From: Camarhynchus parvulus
Lineage: Eukaryota; Chordata; Aves; Passeriformes; Thraupidae
NCBI RefSeq assembly: GCF_901933205.1
Contig: NC_044572.1
Location: 76,939,465 to 77,003,464 of the forward strand
Reading direction: 5' to 3'
Length of the DNA: 64,000 bases
Shown: in pieces, positions 13,141 to 23,400 of the stretch
Layout: every line of letters starts with the position of its first letter
How positions within the stretch are numbered: the stretch's first letter is position 1
Program-made: the position numbers and the translations under genes
The notes under the pieces: model-generated
Databases searched by the model: none
Told to the model about the DNA's origin: nothing
The model's input: the letters and a program-made list of their open reading frames with translations, nothing else

Positions 13141-16100
13141 ATTGAACAATAGCATCCAAACACCACTCTGATTAAAAAAAAAGTCTCACCAAAGTAATGT
13201 TTAAACACATCTGACAGAGAGACACAAAAGACAGAAATGTAGAGAAAAAAAGTCAAAAAAAGTATTTGTGTTTATTTTTCATCTGAGGTCTAAGTTTTTT
13301 ATTCATACATCCTATAGGTAAGAGTTTCATAGTGAAGAACAAAATTTAGTGAGTAAATGGGACCATTTACCATCATGATGAACAGGTTACTGTCTGATTT
13401 TGGTCCTGTAATTGGAAAGACTAGCAGAGAGGTGTTTCCTAGTTTGATAGAAACCATATTCCTGACTATATCTGAGACATCAAACTGTACTCTGTAAGAT
13501 AAAGTACAGATATTTTATACAGTACAGAGAATTTTTACACATTTTCTTGATTATCAGATGAAAAAGGTAAATTTGATGTAACTCCAAGTGCTGGCTTTGG
13601 CAAAGCAAGATCACTTTTCCAGAATGCGTTTATGTTTCTTTGAAAAGCATTTTCAAAGTCTCTATAGTGAGTTATATGGGCAATGAAATACTATGCTTAA
13701 AAATTTGGATGGTGCAAAGTCAAATTGTGCTGTTGATATATCAGTGTAAGAAGATTAAGCCATAAAAGTGAGTGACTAGAAATGCATACATGTCCCATAA
13801 CTATGCACTGATGCAGGACTGAAAGAGACGTATCAGAACTGTATATGAGACAAGACTCAAACTGGTGAGTATTACATGGAATTCAGGGAGAAAGGTGTAT
13901 AAAAAGTTATGTAAGTGACATGAGATTGTGATCATGATTTTGTAAATTAAAGCAATAAACAGTAATGCCATGGATCTATCCTTCTGGAGTAGTAGATGAT
14001 ATTTGGTCTAGAATCAGCGGTCAAATAGAGGTAAGGGTAGAACTGAGAATGTAAATAGTAACAAAAACTGCATGAGATTAAGAAACTGATATTGCAAAAA
14101 TAGAGTAGTCAAGTAATATCACAATAGAAACCAAAAAAATCCCAAATGATGAAGATATTTTAAGTTTTAAAAAATAAATTAATTAAGCAGTATGTTTTAA
14201 GAGAACCAGGCATTGAAAAATGAGCATGGGTCCACTGATCATGAACTGAACTCTCTTTGACTTAAATAAATAATGAAAAATATTAATTGTACCTATAATT
14301 CAAATTACTTCATTGGGAAAAACACATTGAGAAATTAAGGAGACTGAAAAGTTCAAGGATTTAAACTTCAGATTTCAAATAGAAAATACAAACATGTTTC
14401 TGGAAGATGCCTAAAAAGATGAAAAACTATTCAAGGAGGTGCTGAATACAGAAAGAATAACTACCATGCAAAAAGCAGGCAAAAGTACAGAGAAATAGCA
14501 AATAATAGTATTTTTCTCTAGAGGTTAAAAAGTATAGGAGAAAAGCATGGTTCAGAATAAGTGAGGCTGAACTAAATCATGCTGAGGATATTAAAAGCAA
14601 TTACAAAGTGTCCATAATTTACATTAATTAAGAAGGTGGAAGGAGAGACAGGTCATTACACAGTGACAATGAACATAAAAACAATATATGAATGACTATA
14701 AGTGAACATTTTACCTCAGCTTTTAAACAAATGCAATTCTGGACCTGGGGCACAAATAAAATGGTTTGTAGGAATGTATGGCTCAGCAAGGTAATTATCA
14801 AAGCTGATGCTGAAACAAAGCTCAGAAGTTTTTTGTGCTATGATTGAGACAGATATGAAAATAATATTTCTAGAATTCTTGGAAGAACTGATATAAATTC
14901 CTGGAAATTTTGGGAAAATCAGTATTTTAATGACCCATTTAATGGGGACAGGGAAACACAAGAGACAAGCATAAGCTTCCTATATATTTGTAAGGCCCAC
15001 TCAAAGTATTATACATAATATACTTACAACCTCAAGGCAAGTAAAATAGCTTCCCTAGTATGTAAAGTTTAAAGAAATTTTTGAAGAAAACTAGGTTTTT
15101 TTAGCATATGATGAAGCAGGCTAATCTAATAAAATAACCAATCTTTAGATGAAATAAAGGATTTCATTTGAACTTCTAACATTTTAGGGGAGAGAACCAT
15201 CTTGTAACCCTGGATTATGAGACAAAAAAGATTTATAAGATAAACAGGGACAAGCCAGAGCAGTTTCTTCTGAAGGAAGCTTATTAGAATTAAGTCTACC
15301 AATGAAGACAATAAGTTTTACCAGGAAGAAGGTGTTTAAAGGTCAATGCAGGCAGCAAAGGTGGTAGAATGTCTCTCTGAATGGCTTTAGCATACAGTTC
15401 AGTCCTGTTCACAGGGATCCTAATTTTTTTTACAGTGCCACAACCCAAAATTCATTAACAATTGTATTCTTCACCTGGATTCTAAAGTAAGAACTTGCTA
15501 CTGCAATTAGTAGATGACAAAATGAAAAGACCTTACATTAGGAAGAGTGACAGAGGAAACAGGATGCATTTAATTATAGCAAATGCCACATCATACCGTG
15601 GCTATAGGAATTTGTCAGGTGGAGGCCAGCAGATAATAAGATTTCAAGAACATAAATTCAAGGGTGGCTGTAATGTGGACAACAGAGAGGAAAATATGTC
15701 CCCAGCACATTAGGACAACTTAGACAAGGTACTTACCGGTAGACTTAGACAAATATTTATGTTTAAAAAATATACTAGGCATTACTGAAACCCATCTGTG
15801 TTTTGTGTGCTTCTGATTGCTTATGTATCTGAACATATATTTAGGTTGTTCAGGAAAAGGATACCTCTACAAGAGTGGATTGACTGTTTTACAGGCCAGG
15901 CCTAAAGGATGAGAAGGGTTTGATTGGTCTCTATAGAAGCACCAAGTGATTAAGCGCAAGGAAGACAGAAGTTAAAAGACTATATTGACAGAAAAGAAAT
16001 TATTACAAACTGACTGGGAATTACATATTTCTATATAGAAAAGCAACCCAGCTGGAAAACAGTTTCCTCATAGGATTAGAGTAGGTGGAAGGGGCAAGAA

Positions 16101-16352
16101 AGAAAATAAATACCTTTTCAAAGTAGTCTGGAATCACATTATGGGAATGATACCAGAGCAAGTGACAAGACCCTGAGCTAAGGATTCTATCTCTTTACAA
16201 TTCTGTATTGTTAAACAGTAAATGCCTCTGATAAAAATGAGACATTTTACATAAGACAGAACTGCACAAAACAGCTACATAAAAACAGGGCGCATGAAGA
16301 AAAGGTCTTCTAATACTTGAGGTACCTTTTAATTCCTTGGGGTACTCAGTAT
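13141..16352. other. A-rich (+ strand) unique or ancient-repeat DNA
   Basis: About 3.2 kb in which the + strand is markedly A-rich and T-poorer between roughly 13.8 and 16.3 kb. No long open frame exists. The strand bias and a LINE-endonuclease-like peptide at 15763-15804 suggest that part of it is a very old retroelement, but I cannot delimit or name it. Confidence 0.35.
15763..15804 (+). mobile_element. Possible trace of an ancient LINE endonuclease
   Basis: One frame reads LKNILGITETHLCF and then meets a stop a few codons later. An 'ILGITET' string followed by H or W and L is the usual form of the early catalytic-glutamate motif of APE-type LINE endonucleases. No second endonuclease motif and no reverse transcriptase could be matched around it, and the flanks are full of stops. 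It could be chance, or a badly decayed CR1/L2-like copy. Confidence 0.3.
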
Positions 16353-17478
16353 TATGGTGGGTTCATGCAGAAAGGATAGCAGGTACCCAGCAACACTGTT
16401 CTATCACTCCCCTGCTCAGCTGGGCAGGGGAAACAATCTATAAAAAGAAGGCTCTTGGGTCAAGAAAAGGACAGGGAGGGATCACTCACCAACTACCATA
16501 GGGGCAAAACAGTCCCAACACTGGGAAATTAGTTTAATTTATTGCCAATCAAATCAGAGTATGACAATGAGAAAGAAAAATAAGTCTCAAAAGCACATTG
16601 CCCTCACCCCTTCCCTCCTTTCTGGTCTCAATTTCACTCCTGATTTCTCTATCTCCTACCCACAGCAACACAGGGGGACAGGAAATGGGAGTTGAACAGA
16701 GTTCACCACACATTGTCTCTGCTGCTCCTTTCTTCTCTAGAGGAAGACTCCTCACTCTCTTTCTGTGCTTCAGCATCAGTATCTCCCACAGGAGACAGCT
16801 CTCCATTAACTTCTCCAAGGCAGGTTCTTCCCATGGGCTGCAGTTCTTCATGAACTGTTTCAGCATAGAGTCCGTCTTTCCACAGGGTACAGTCCTAAAG
16901 GAACAGGTTGTACCAGTGTGGGTCTCCCATGGGGTCACAAGTCCTACCAGTGAACCTGTTCCATCATGGGCTCCTCTCTACACAGGTCCTTCCAGGAGCC
17001 TGCTCCTGCATGAGTTTCCCATGGGTCACCACCTCCTTTTAGCACATCCACATGCTCCAAAATGGGGTCCTCCATGGGCTGTAGATGGATTTCTGCTCCT
17101 CCAGGAATCCCCATGGGTTGCAGAGCACAGCTGCCTCACCATGGTGAGCTCCACGGGCTGCAGGGGAATCTCTTGCTGCAGCGACTGGAGCACCTCCTCC
17201 CCTCCTTCTCCAGTGACCTTGGTGTCTGCAGGGCTGCTCCCCTCACATATTTTCACTCCTCTCTCCAGCTGCAGCTTCTGCTGCACGGTTTTTTCCCCTC
17301 TTCTTAAATATGTTATCCCAGATGAGCTTGGCCATGGGCAGCTGTGTCCCACTTGGAGTCAGATGGCATTGGCTCTGTTGGACACGGAGAAGCTTCTAGC
17401 AGGTTCTCACACAAGTCATCCCATTGTGTGTAGCACTCCCTTCCACCACTACCAAAACCCTGCCGTACACATCCAACA
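16353..17478 (-). mobile_element. LTR of an avian endogenous retrovirus, reverse orientation
   Basis: An 1126-bp LTR read on the minus strand, which I recognise as a widespread avian ERV LTR (class not certain). The minus-strand start is TGTTGGATGTG and the end is AACCCACCATA, where the usual CA end has decayed to TA. Other signals on the minus strand are a TATA-like TATTTAAG near 17305-17312 and a polyadenylation signal AATAAA complementary to 16538-16543. Its middle part has a ~40-bp periodicity (see separate entry). No internal retroviral genes flank it, so it is probably a solo LTR. GTACTC occurs near both ends (16342-16347, 17482-17487) but not flush with them. The 300-codon frame at 16598-17500 on the + strand is antisense to this LTR and is not a gene. 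Confidence 0.78.
16831..17163. repeat. Degenerate periodic repeat inside the LTR
   Basis: A 13-bp core, CCATGGGCTGCAG and variants, occurs at 16831-16843, 17072-17084, 17111-17123 and 17151-17163. The last three are 39 and 40 bp apart, and related CCCATGGGGTCAC and CCCATGGGTCAC words occur at about 16926 and 17018. This points to an old tandem expansion inside the LTR that has since drifted. Confidence 0.7.
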
Positions 17479-18534
17479 AAAGTACTCCCTGAAAAAGTGA
17501 TTTTTAAAGTTGACTCATTAATTCTCTCATAAAAATTACAGACTTACCTGATGATAAACTGGATTTCAGTTAAGATCATTGGAAATGGAAAATGTGTAAT
17601 TCGTATCTTAATAACAACAAAAAATGAAGATGTTCAGTTTACCCTAATGGAAGGGAATTTATATTAATTAAATGGAATATCTACAAGGAACAATATGTCT
17701 AACTTGTTTTTTCTACATAGCAGACCAGCACCTAATGCTTTCTACTACACCGAGCCAAATAATGTATAAATGACTAAGGCACAAGTTCAAAACCATCCCT
17801 TGATAAAATTAAGAGATAGTTGTTCCAAGCGGAAATTAATCATGCTGTTACCTAGTTGTGCTCATTTTAACATGTGTTTTCAATTTCCAGATACATATTT
17901 CTTTTCTAACTTTCAGAGTCGAATCTCCACTTTCTTAGTTCAAGGTTCAAGTCACTCAAGCTGCTGAGACTAGAGCAAATGATAAAGAAATCTACAAAAG
18001 CTTACACTCTGATAAATTCAGGGAAAAATATGCAGATTGCAGACTATCACTGACAATAAAATTATTTTCTTATTGCTTAAAACAAATCTTAAACTGAAAG
18101 AAATTAAAGCAAAAGTGAGCAGCAGAAGTTAAATTTTAGTGTGGTAAATTGAGAGATGAATATTGGAGTAGTTTGAATCCACTAACATTTTATTTACTTT
18201 GACTTGCACTGGAAATGAAAGGTCTTTCAAAACAGTGAAATGACCTTTGTCTGTGCAGCCTAGCATGGAAAGGCATCAAATTCTATGATTAACTTTTAAC
18301 AAGATTTGAGTTTCATATGGTCAGTACCACTTATATTACTGCAAATTAAATAAAAATATTAGCTTGCTTCTCAAGGAATCATGAGGAGGTACATATCATG
18401 TGTCCTACAGGATATCAACTCCTGAAATTTTATTCCTCCTCACCAAGTCAATTGCAGTGAGGTTTGTCAGGTCTCCTACTTTGAACTGGATGTTGCCTGT
18501 GATGCTAGCAGGTCTGGCAACAGAGGGTGGGATT
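17479..18534. other. AT-rich unique DNA, no gene seen
   Basis: No recognisable exon, repeat or RNA gene. Open frames are short. Confidence 0.5.
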
Positions 18535-18945
18535 TGAAAGGTTGTGGGTTCTCTTGAAAGGCTGAGTGAATTAGGATTGATCAGTCTGGAAAAGAGAAGG
18601 CTTCAGAAGTGACATAAATGTGGTCTTCCAATATCTGAAGGGAGGCTACAAGAAAAATGGAAAGAAATTTTTAAAAGGGCATGTACAAATAATGTCCTTA
18701 CAGGATAGGCGGCAACGGTTTAGATCAGATATTAAGAAGAAATTCTTTACGGTGAGAGTGGTGAGGCACAAGAACAGGTTGTCCAGATAAGTTATGCCTG
18801 TCCCATCCCTGGATTTGTTCAAGACCAGGTTGGATGGGCTCTGAGCAGCCTGGTCTAGCAAAAGGTGTCCCTGCCCCTGGCAGGAGGGTTGGAACTAGGT
18901 GATCTTTAAGGTCTCTTTCAAGGCTTTTTATAACTTTATGATTTT
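18535..18945 (+). mobile_element. CR1 LINE, 5'-truncated 3' end
   Basis: About 410 bp of the CR1 3' end. Recognisable landmarks in order: an AAAGGCTGAG / CAGTCTGGAAAAGAG region, TTAAGAAGAAATTCTTTACGGTGAG, GGTGGATTTGTTCAAG-type sequence, the 'TGGATGGGCTCTGAGCAGCCTGGT' stretch, GGTGTCCCTGCCC, and GGTTGGAACTAGGTGATCTTTAAGG just before a decayed TTATGATTTT tail. CR1 copies normally begin at random internal points and lack a poly(A) tail, which fits. The copy is the last part of ORF2 plus the 3' UTR, with many substitutions and indels, and is inactive. Confidence 0.93.
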
Positions 18946-19989
18946 TGCTATTTATTAGGATCCAAAAACAAGCCCTAAGCGCCAAAATCCAACTCGCTGT
19001 ATTTCCTTGAGAGCCTCTTTTTTTGTTTTTGGGAAGAGCTATATGCATGAGACTTTCCTTGCGATATAAGCATTTAAATCCATCTAAAAGCAAATCTACA
19101 CCCTTGGAATATCTTCACTGCAATCCTATCTACACAAAGACTTTTGTGTCCAAACAACATTTCCCTTGATCCCCTCAACATAACAATACAGAGGCGATTA
19201 TCTACAATTAATAGACTGGCCACAAGAAGACATAAACAGGTACATCACAGACTATGACTGCACATGCCCTGTGCCAATGCAAACACAAATTTATACTTTT
19301 GAACACAAGTCCTCACAGGAAAGGTTAGAACTTACAGCTCAAAGATCCATCCCTGCTTCTCATTTGCATATATAATTACCTTAATCAGTTATCCATCCTT
19401 GAGTATAATCATTTTTATTTTGCTTATCATGTTCCTGGATTTGCCACTGAAGAAATAATGAGATCAAGAAGTGCTTCTTCAAAGAAGAAATCATGCCTTG
19501 TTTCATCATAAAATGCACACCATATCTGCGGTGTATTCAATCAATACAAATTGCCTAAAAGCAGGAAGCAGGAACAAACTAAAAATTTTGTTCTGAAAAA
19601 TGATCATAAAACATCATTTGGGCTGTAGCCAGTCTGACATAAGGACTCCTCCCCACATTTGTGGGTTTTTTGGCATAAAGAGTTTCTGTTGTTCTTCCTA
19701 ATCAGGGGTGACCTTCAAAGGGACAGCTGCTGATGTATCCTGTCATGATACCTTTGCATCAACTAAACACAGCATAGCTAATTTAAGATTCATACAGCAT
19801 TTGTAAAAGCCTTTAGTTTGGTCCTTATCATCCCCTTCATATATATTTGACTTTACTTGCTTCACCACTCTTCCACATTTAGAAACTGTGTTCTTGTCTG
19901 AATAAATAAGTCTGCTAAGAGCATCTATTAAGTACTGGTATCCCCAGGGTCTGAAACACTTTTTTTTTTCTCTTCCATCTTTTGCCTGG
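18946..19989. other. AT-rich unique DNA, no gene seen
   Basis: No exon or repeat recognised. An octamer-type ATTTGCAT lies at 19362-19369 and a 10-T run near 19962. Confidence 0.5.
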
Positions 19990-20028
19990 TGAAGCTGAGC
20001 TATAAAGCATATAGCAGAGAGGAGAAGG

Positions 20029-20042
20029 GTTGCCTTAGTAAC
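20029..20042. promoter_or_regulatory. X-box (RFX-type) motif
   Basis: GTTGCC-TT-AGTAAC fits the palindromic RFX consensus GTNRCC(N0-3)RGYAAC at all fixed positions. RFX factors act at ciliary gene promoters and, together with NF-Y, at MHC class II promoters. By rough count, a match of this quality is expected about 0.4 times per 64 kb by chance, so the nearby CCAAT box matters more than the motif alone. Confidence 0.5.
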
Positions 20043-20150
20043 GAGGCAGACCCAATCAGCTGCACAGGCTCCCTTGAGACAATCTAATTTGTGCAGCAGA
20101 AAGGGGCTAGGACAGGTGGCTAAATTAATGTGCCAGACAGCTTAAAATAT

Positions 20151-20184
20151 TACACACACACACACACATGCATGCACACGCACA
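20151..20184. repeat. (CA)n and 34-bp alternating purine-pyrimidine tract
   Basis: A pure CA run at 20152-20168 continues without interruption of purine-pyrimidine alternation through ATGCATGCACACGCACA to 20184. Such tracts can form Z-DNA under negative supercoiling. Confidence 0.85.
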
Positions 20185-20440
20185 AATGCATACACAAAAT
20201 CTCTCTGTGTACTTATACGTGAATGCAATTATCTTCCACGTTGTGCAAAATAAACAGCAGCTGGGTAGCTCAGCCCTGCGGAACCCCCGAAGTAGTGGAG
20301 ATGCTGCAGCAGCGGAGGAGGCGAGGCAGGGTGGGAGGGAGGGAGTAGCGCTCCTTCCCCGCAGTCCTGATGGATCTGTAGCCGCTCCAGGGAGGGGGAA
20401 AGGACTCCTCCCAACAAGCACAGGCTGGAACAGGGGTGTG

Positions 20441-23400
20441 AATATGTGCCCTCCCCTCTTTACTGGGGCTTATGACCACCCTCTTGGTGATAGCGTGATC
20501 TGTTGTGTTGCTCTCCTGATTCCACAGGGTGCTGGAGCTCTCTCCTCCTGACACTTTCTGTATCATTTCACAAGGCTTTCTCTCTCCATGCCCTTGACTC
20601 TAATTTAAAGTGAACTTCCACCTTTTTCCCACAGTTTTTAAATACAACAGATTTGAAAACATTTTATATTCTCATCAGTCCCTGCTGTGTGAGGATTCAG
20701 CCACAGCACAAGAATTGGGATCAGTTTGGATGCACATCACACACCAGTTTCTAGCTCACAAACACAATCTCAAATAATTTCTTTTTGCAGCATCTTCAGG
20801 CTGAATTTAGCCACGCACAGAGAACACCAGAACTCTGAACCCACTCTTTGACATCTATAGTACACGTGGAAGTGGCATATGCACAGGAGTGTCCAGCCAC
20901 AGATTTGCCTTCAGAAACACTGTATTGTTGCAGTGAAGGATCACTCCTAATTTCTTTAAAATGGGAAAAATGTATTTCCATATAGCTAATCTGACAAAAA
21001 TTACTAGTACAGATACAGTTATTGTATTGTTTCTCTACTGCAGCTCCTCAGACAGAAATGCTGTGGGAACTGCCCCCTCAACCCAGGCACGTGTACATCC
21101 CTACATGACATTGTGAGCTCAACTCAGTCATGAGTCCTCTCCTCCTTTTTGCCTGCATCTTGAGCAGATGAAATTTTTTGCTGGCACATAACAGAGCTTT
21201 TCAATCTCAGGCTATATGGCTCCTTTACACAGCGAGGTGCTTCTCATCTACCTACATCAGACTAAAAGTGAAGAGCTCTGAATACTGAGATCAAGCAGGC
21301 TATGAGGAAAACTGAGGCATGAGATAAAATGTTATGTTCCAGCCCCATGGGGAAAAAATTCAGGGTGAAAATACTGACATACACACAAACCATAACAGAA
21401 AACACTATAAAAGGACTGAAAGTGTCATTGTTTTTCTTTTTTTCAGTATGTTTGGTATCTAGAGGGTGTGCCTTACAAGATAATTGATATACAATTTTTC
21501 CCCCCCCATGATTTGCAACAACTGTAAGGATAGCTGTTTGTGCTGCACTGAGGAGCTATCTCAGTGAGGTGAGGAGAATTACCTAAGATTTGGCTGGAAA
21601 TCAGAAACCAGATTGTGTGACAGTCATGTAATTAAATGGAAATCCCAGGTGAAACCAGGACCAGATTTTTCTTGTTTTTTTCCAGTGTCTACCAAAGTAA
21701 AGATATTGGATAGATCTGGGTCTAAAGGTTACATCCAGTAACATAAAGAAAACTCATCCTGGACCAAGGGTCTCCTGAGGCTCAGATTAATGCTCTTGTT
21801 GCTGCCTCTCACATATTGCTGATACACACACTTTGTACTTTTCATCCTTTTTCACTGTTAACAAAAAAGAGCCATGGAGACTTTTCCTAGAAGGATCATT
21901 AGTTAACTTGCTCAGAAAAACACACCATAGGTTGATAGGTAGTGGAAGTTGTTCCAAAGTACAAATTGTAGGAGTTACTCTCACTACCGTTTTTAGAAAA
22001 GATGTTAATGAGGTACTCAATCATATCTAAAACACTGGCTAGTTAAGTATTTTGCCTGCAATTTGTTGGGCAGAATCTGAGACCTCGATGACACAAAAAG
22101 TGTCTTTCAAGGAAGTGGAGGTAGATATCTGATTAGGCAAAATCTTTTTGAAATAAATGTCAGGTGCATATCACAATGTAACACCAGGCATGTAAGAACG
22201 AAACCAGTACAAGTAGAAGACAAGGAAAGAATCTGGTAGCTAATGAAAATTTGGTATATCTTTGAATGATGCATTTACAAAGAAAATTTTAATATAAATT
22301 ATTTTAAAATATGTATAATTAAAATATGGATATCCACACCCCCTGTGACTACACTACCAACCTTTACCGCCAAACTCCATGTGATCAGCCTTCACTTAAA
22401 GACATTAAAACAAAGCAAGAAGATCTTTCCCAACATTTTAAATGCCGTGGCCTGATGTAGAATATTTTGACCATAGACTTATTGGACAACCTGGGAGTTT
22501 ATTTAGTAGTGTCCCATCCCTCCCTAACTTTTAGAGCACTGACATCTGTGCATTATGAGGAGGTTCTGCTGTATCTCCAGATCTATCAATTAACAAAAGA
22601 AGGTGCATCACACCACATTCACACAAAGAGCAGAAAGGCCATTGTTTAAATTACAAAGATTTCTCTGACAAGGGTGAGCACCCAGGTAAACTGAGCCTCA
22701 GGAGAGATTTGTGTCACCTAACCTAGACCTTTACATTTGAGCTCACCCTTAACTCCCTTTCTATTGTAGTCAGTGGCAGAAAATAATTTATTAGGCACAG
22801 CTCTTTTAATTACAGGTAGATTGCTGGAATTCAGATGAAAGATTAATAGGTCCCAGAAACACTGTTTTTTTTCTGAATTGCCTGAAAAAATATAGGTAAC
22901 TTTTTAAGATGGATAGAGCTACTGTGTAAATATTTAATATTTGTTGAGACCAAATTCTGTCTCTCATGTCTCTGTTTGATCTCTCAGGGAAGAGGATCTT
23001 AGGATCTACCCTGACCAAACAGTTTCTAGCTGACACTGGATTAACATAAGTTTCAGAGATGCTTCCCTCCCCCATCCTACATCTGGCAGCTGAGAATTTG
23101 ACCAAGCATAATTTAAATGCATGCTGTGCAAGGGGGGAGGGAAGTAGAAAACATTTCCAAGTAAAAACAAAACACATCAGTTTTGTGATGAGTGTCTCTG
23201 CATTTATCATTTTCTCTAAAGCTCTTCAGAGATCAGACCCCTAACTGAGTCAAGACAAGCTCAGTTGACTGAATTTATGCAGTGATTGGGGAAAATAAGC
23301 ACAACTCAATTGGAAAACAGAAGTCTGATATTACATGAGAACTACCTTTCCACATTGTGAAGAAAATTGTCACCATAAAGAAATACATTATGGTCATTTC

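Larger units (their letters stand above)
19990..20440 (+). promoter_or_regulatory. Candidate promoter or enhancer with X-box, CCAAT and CpG-rich segment
   Basis: Promoter-type signals cluster here. A CTATAAAG TATA-like word lies at about 20000. An RFX X-box matching the GTNRCC-N2-RGYAAC consensus at every defined position (GTTGCCTTAGTAAC) is at 20029-20042. A CCAATCAG NF-Y-type box starts at about 20052, ten bases further on, overlapping an E-box CAGCTG. A 34-bp alternating purine-pyrimidine tract follows at 20151-20184. Last is a GC-rich segment with eight CpG sites between 20239 and 20383, in DNA where CpG is otherwise rare. No coding exon follows that I can support, so if it is a promoter the transcript may be noncoding or start an untranslated first exon. 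An enhancer is equally possible. Confidence 0.35.

Noticed and set aside
16598..17500. 300-codon open frame on the + strand, the longest in the window
   Set aside because: It is antisense to a recognisable ERV LTR and owes its length to the LTR's GC content and 39-40-bp internal period; no protein family is visible.
18725..19093. 122-codon minus-strand open frame
   Set aside because: It lies antisense across a CR1 3' end.
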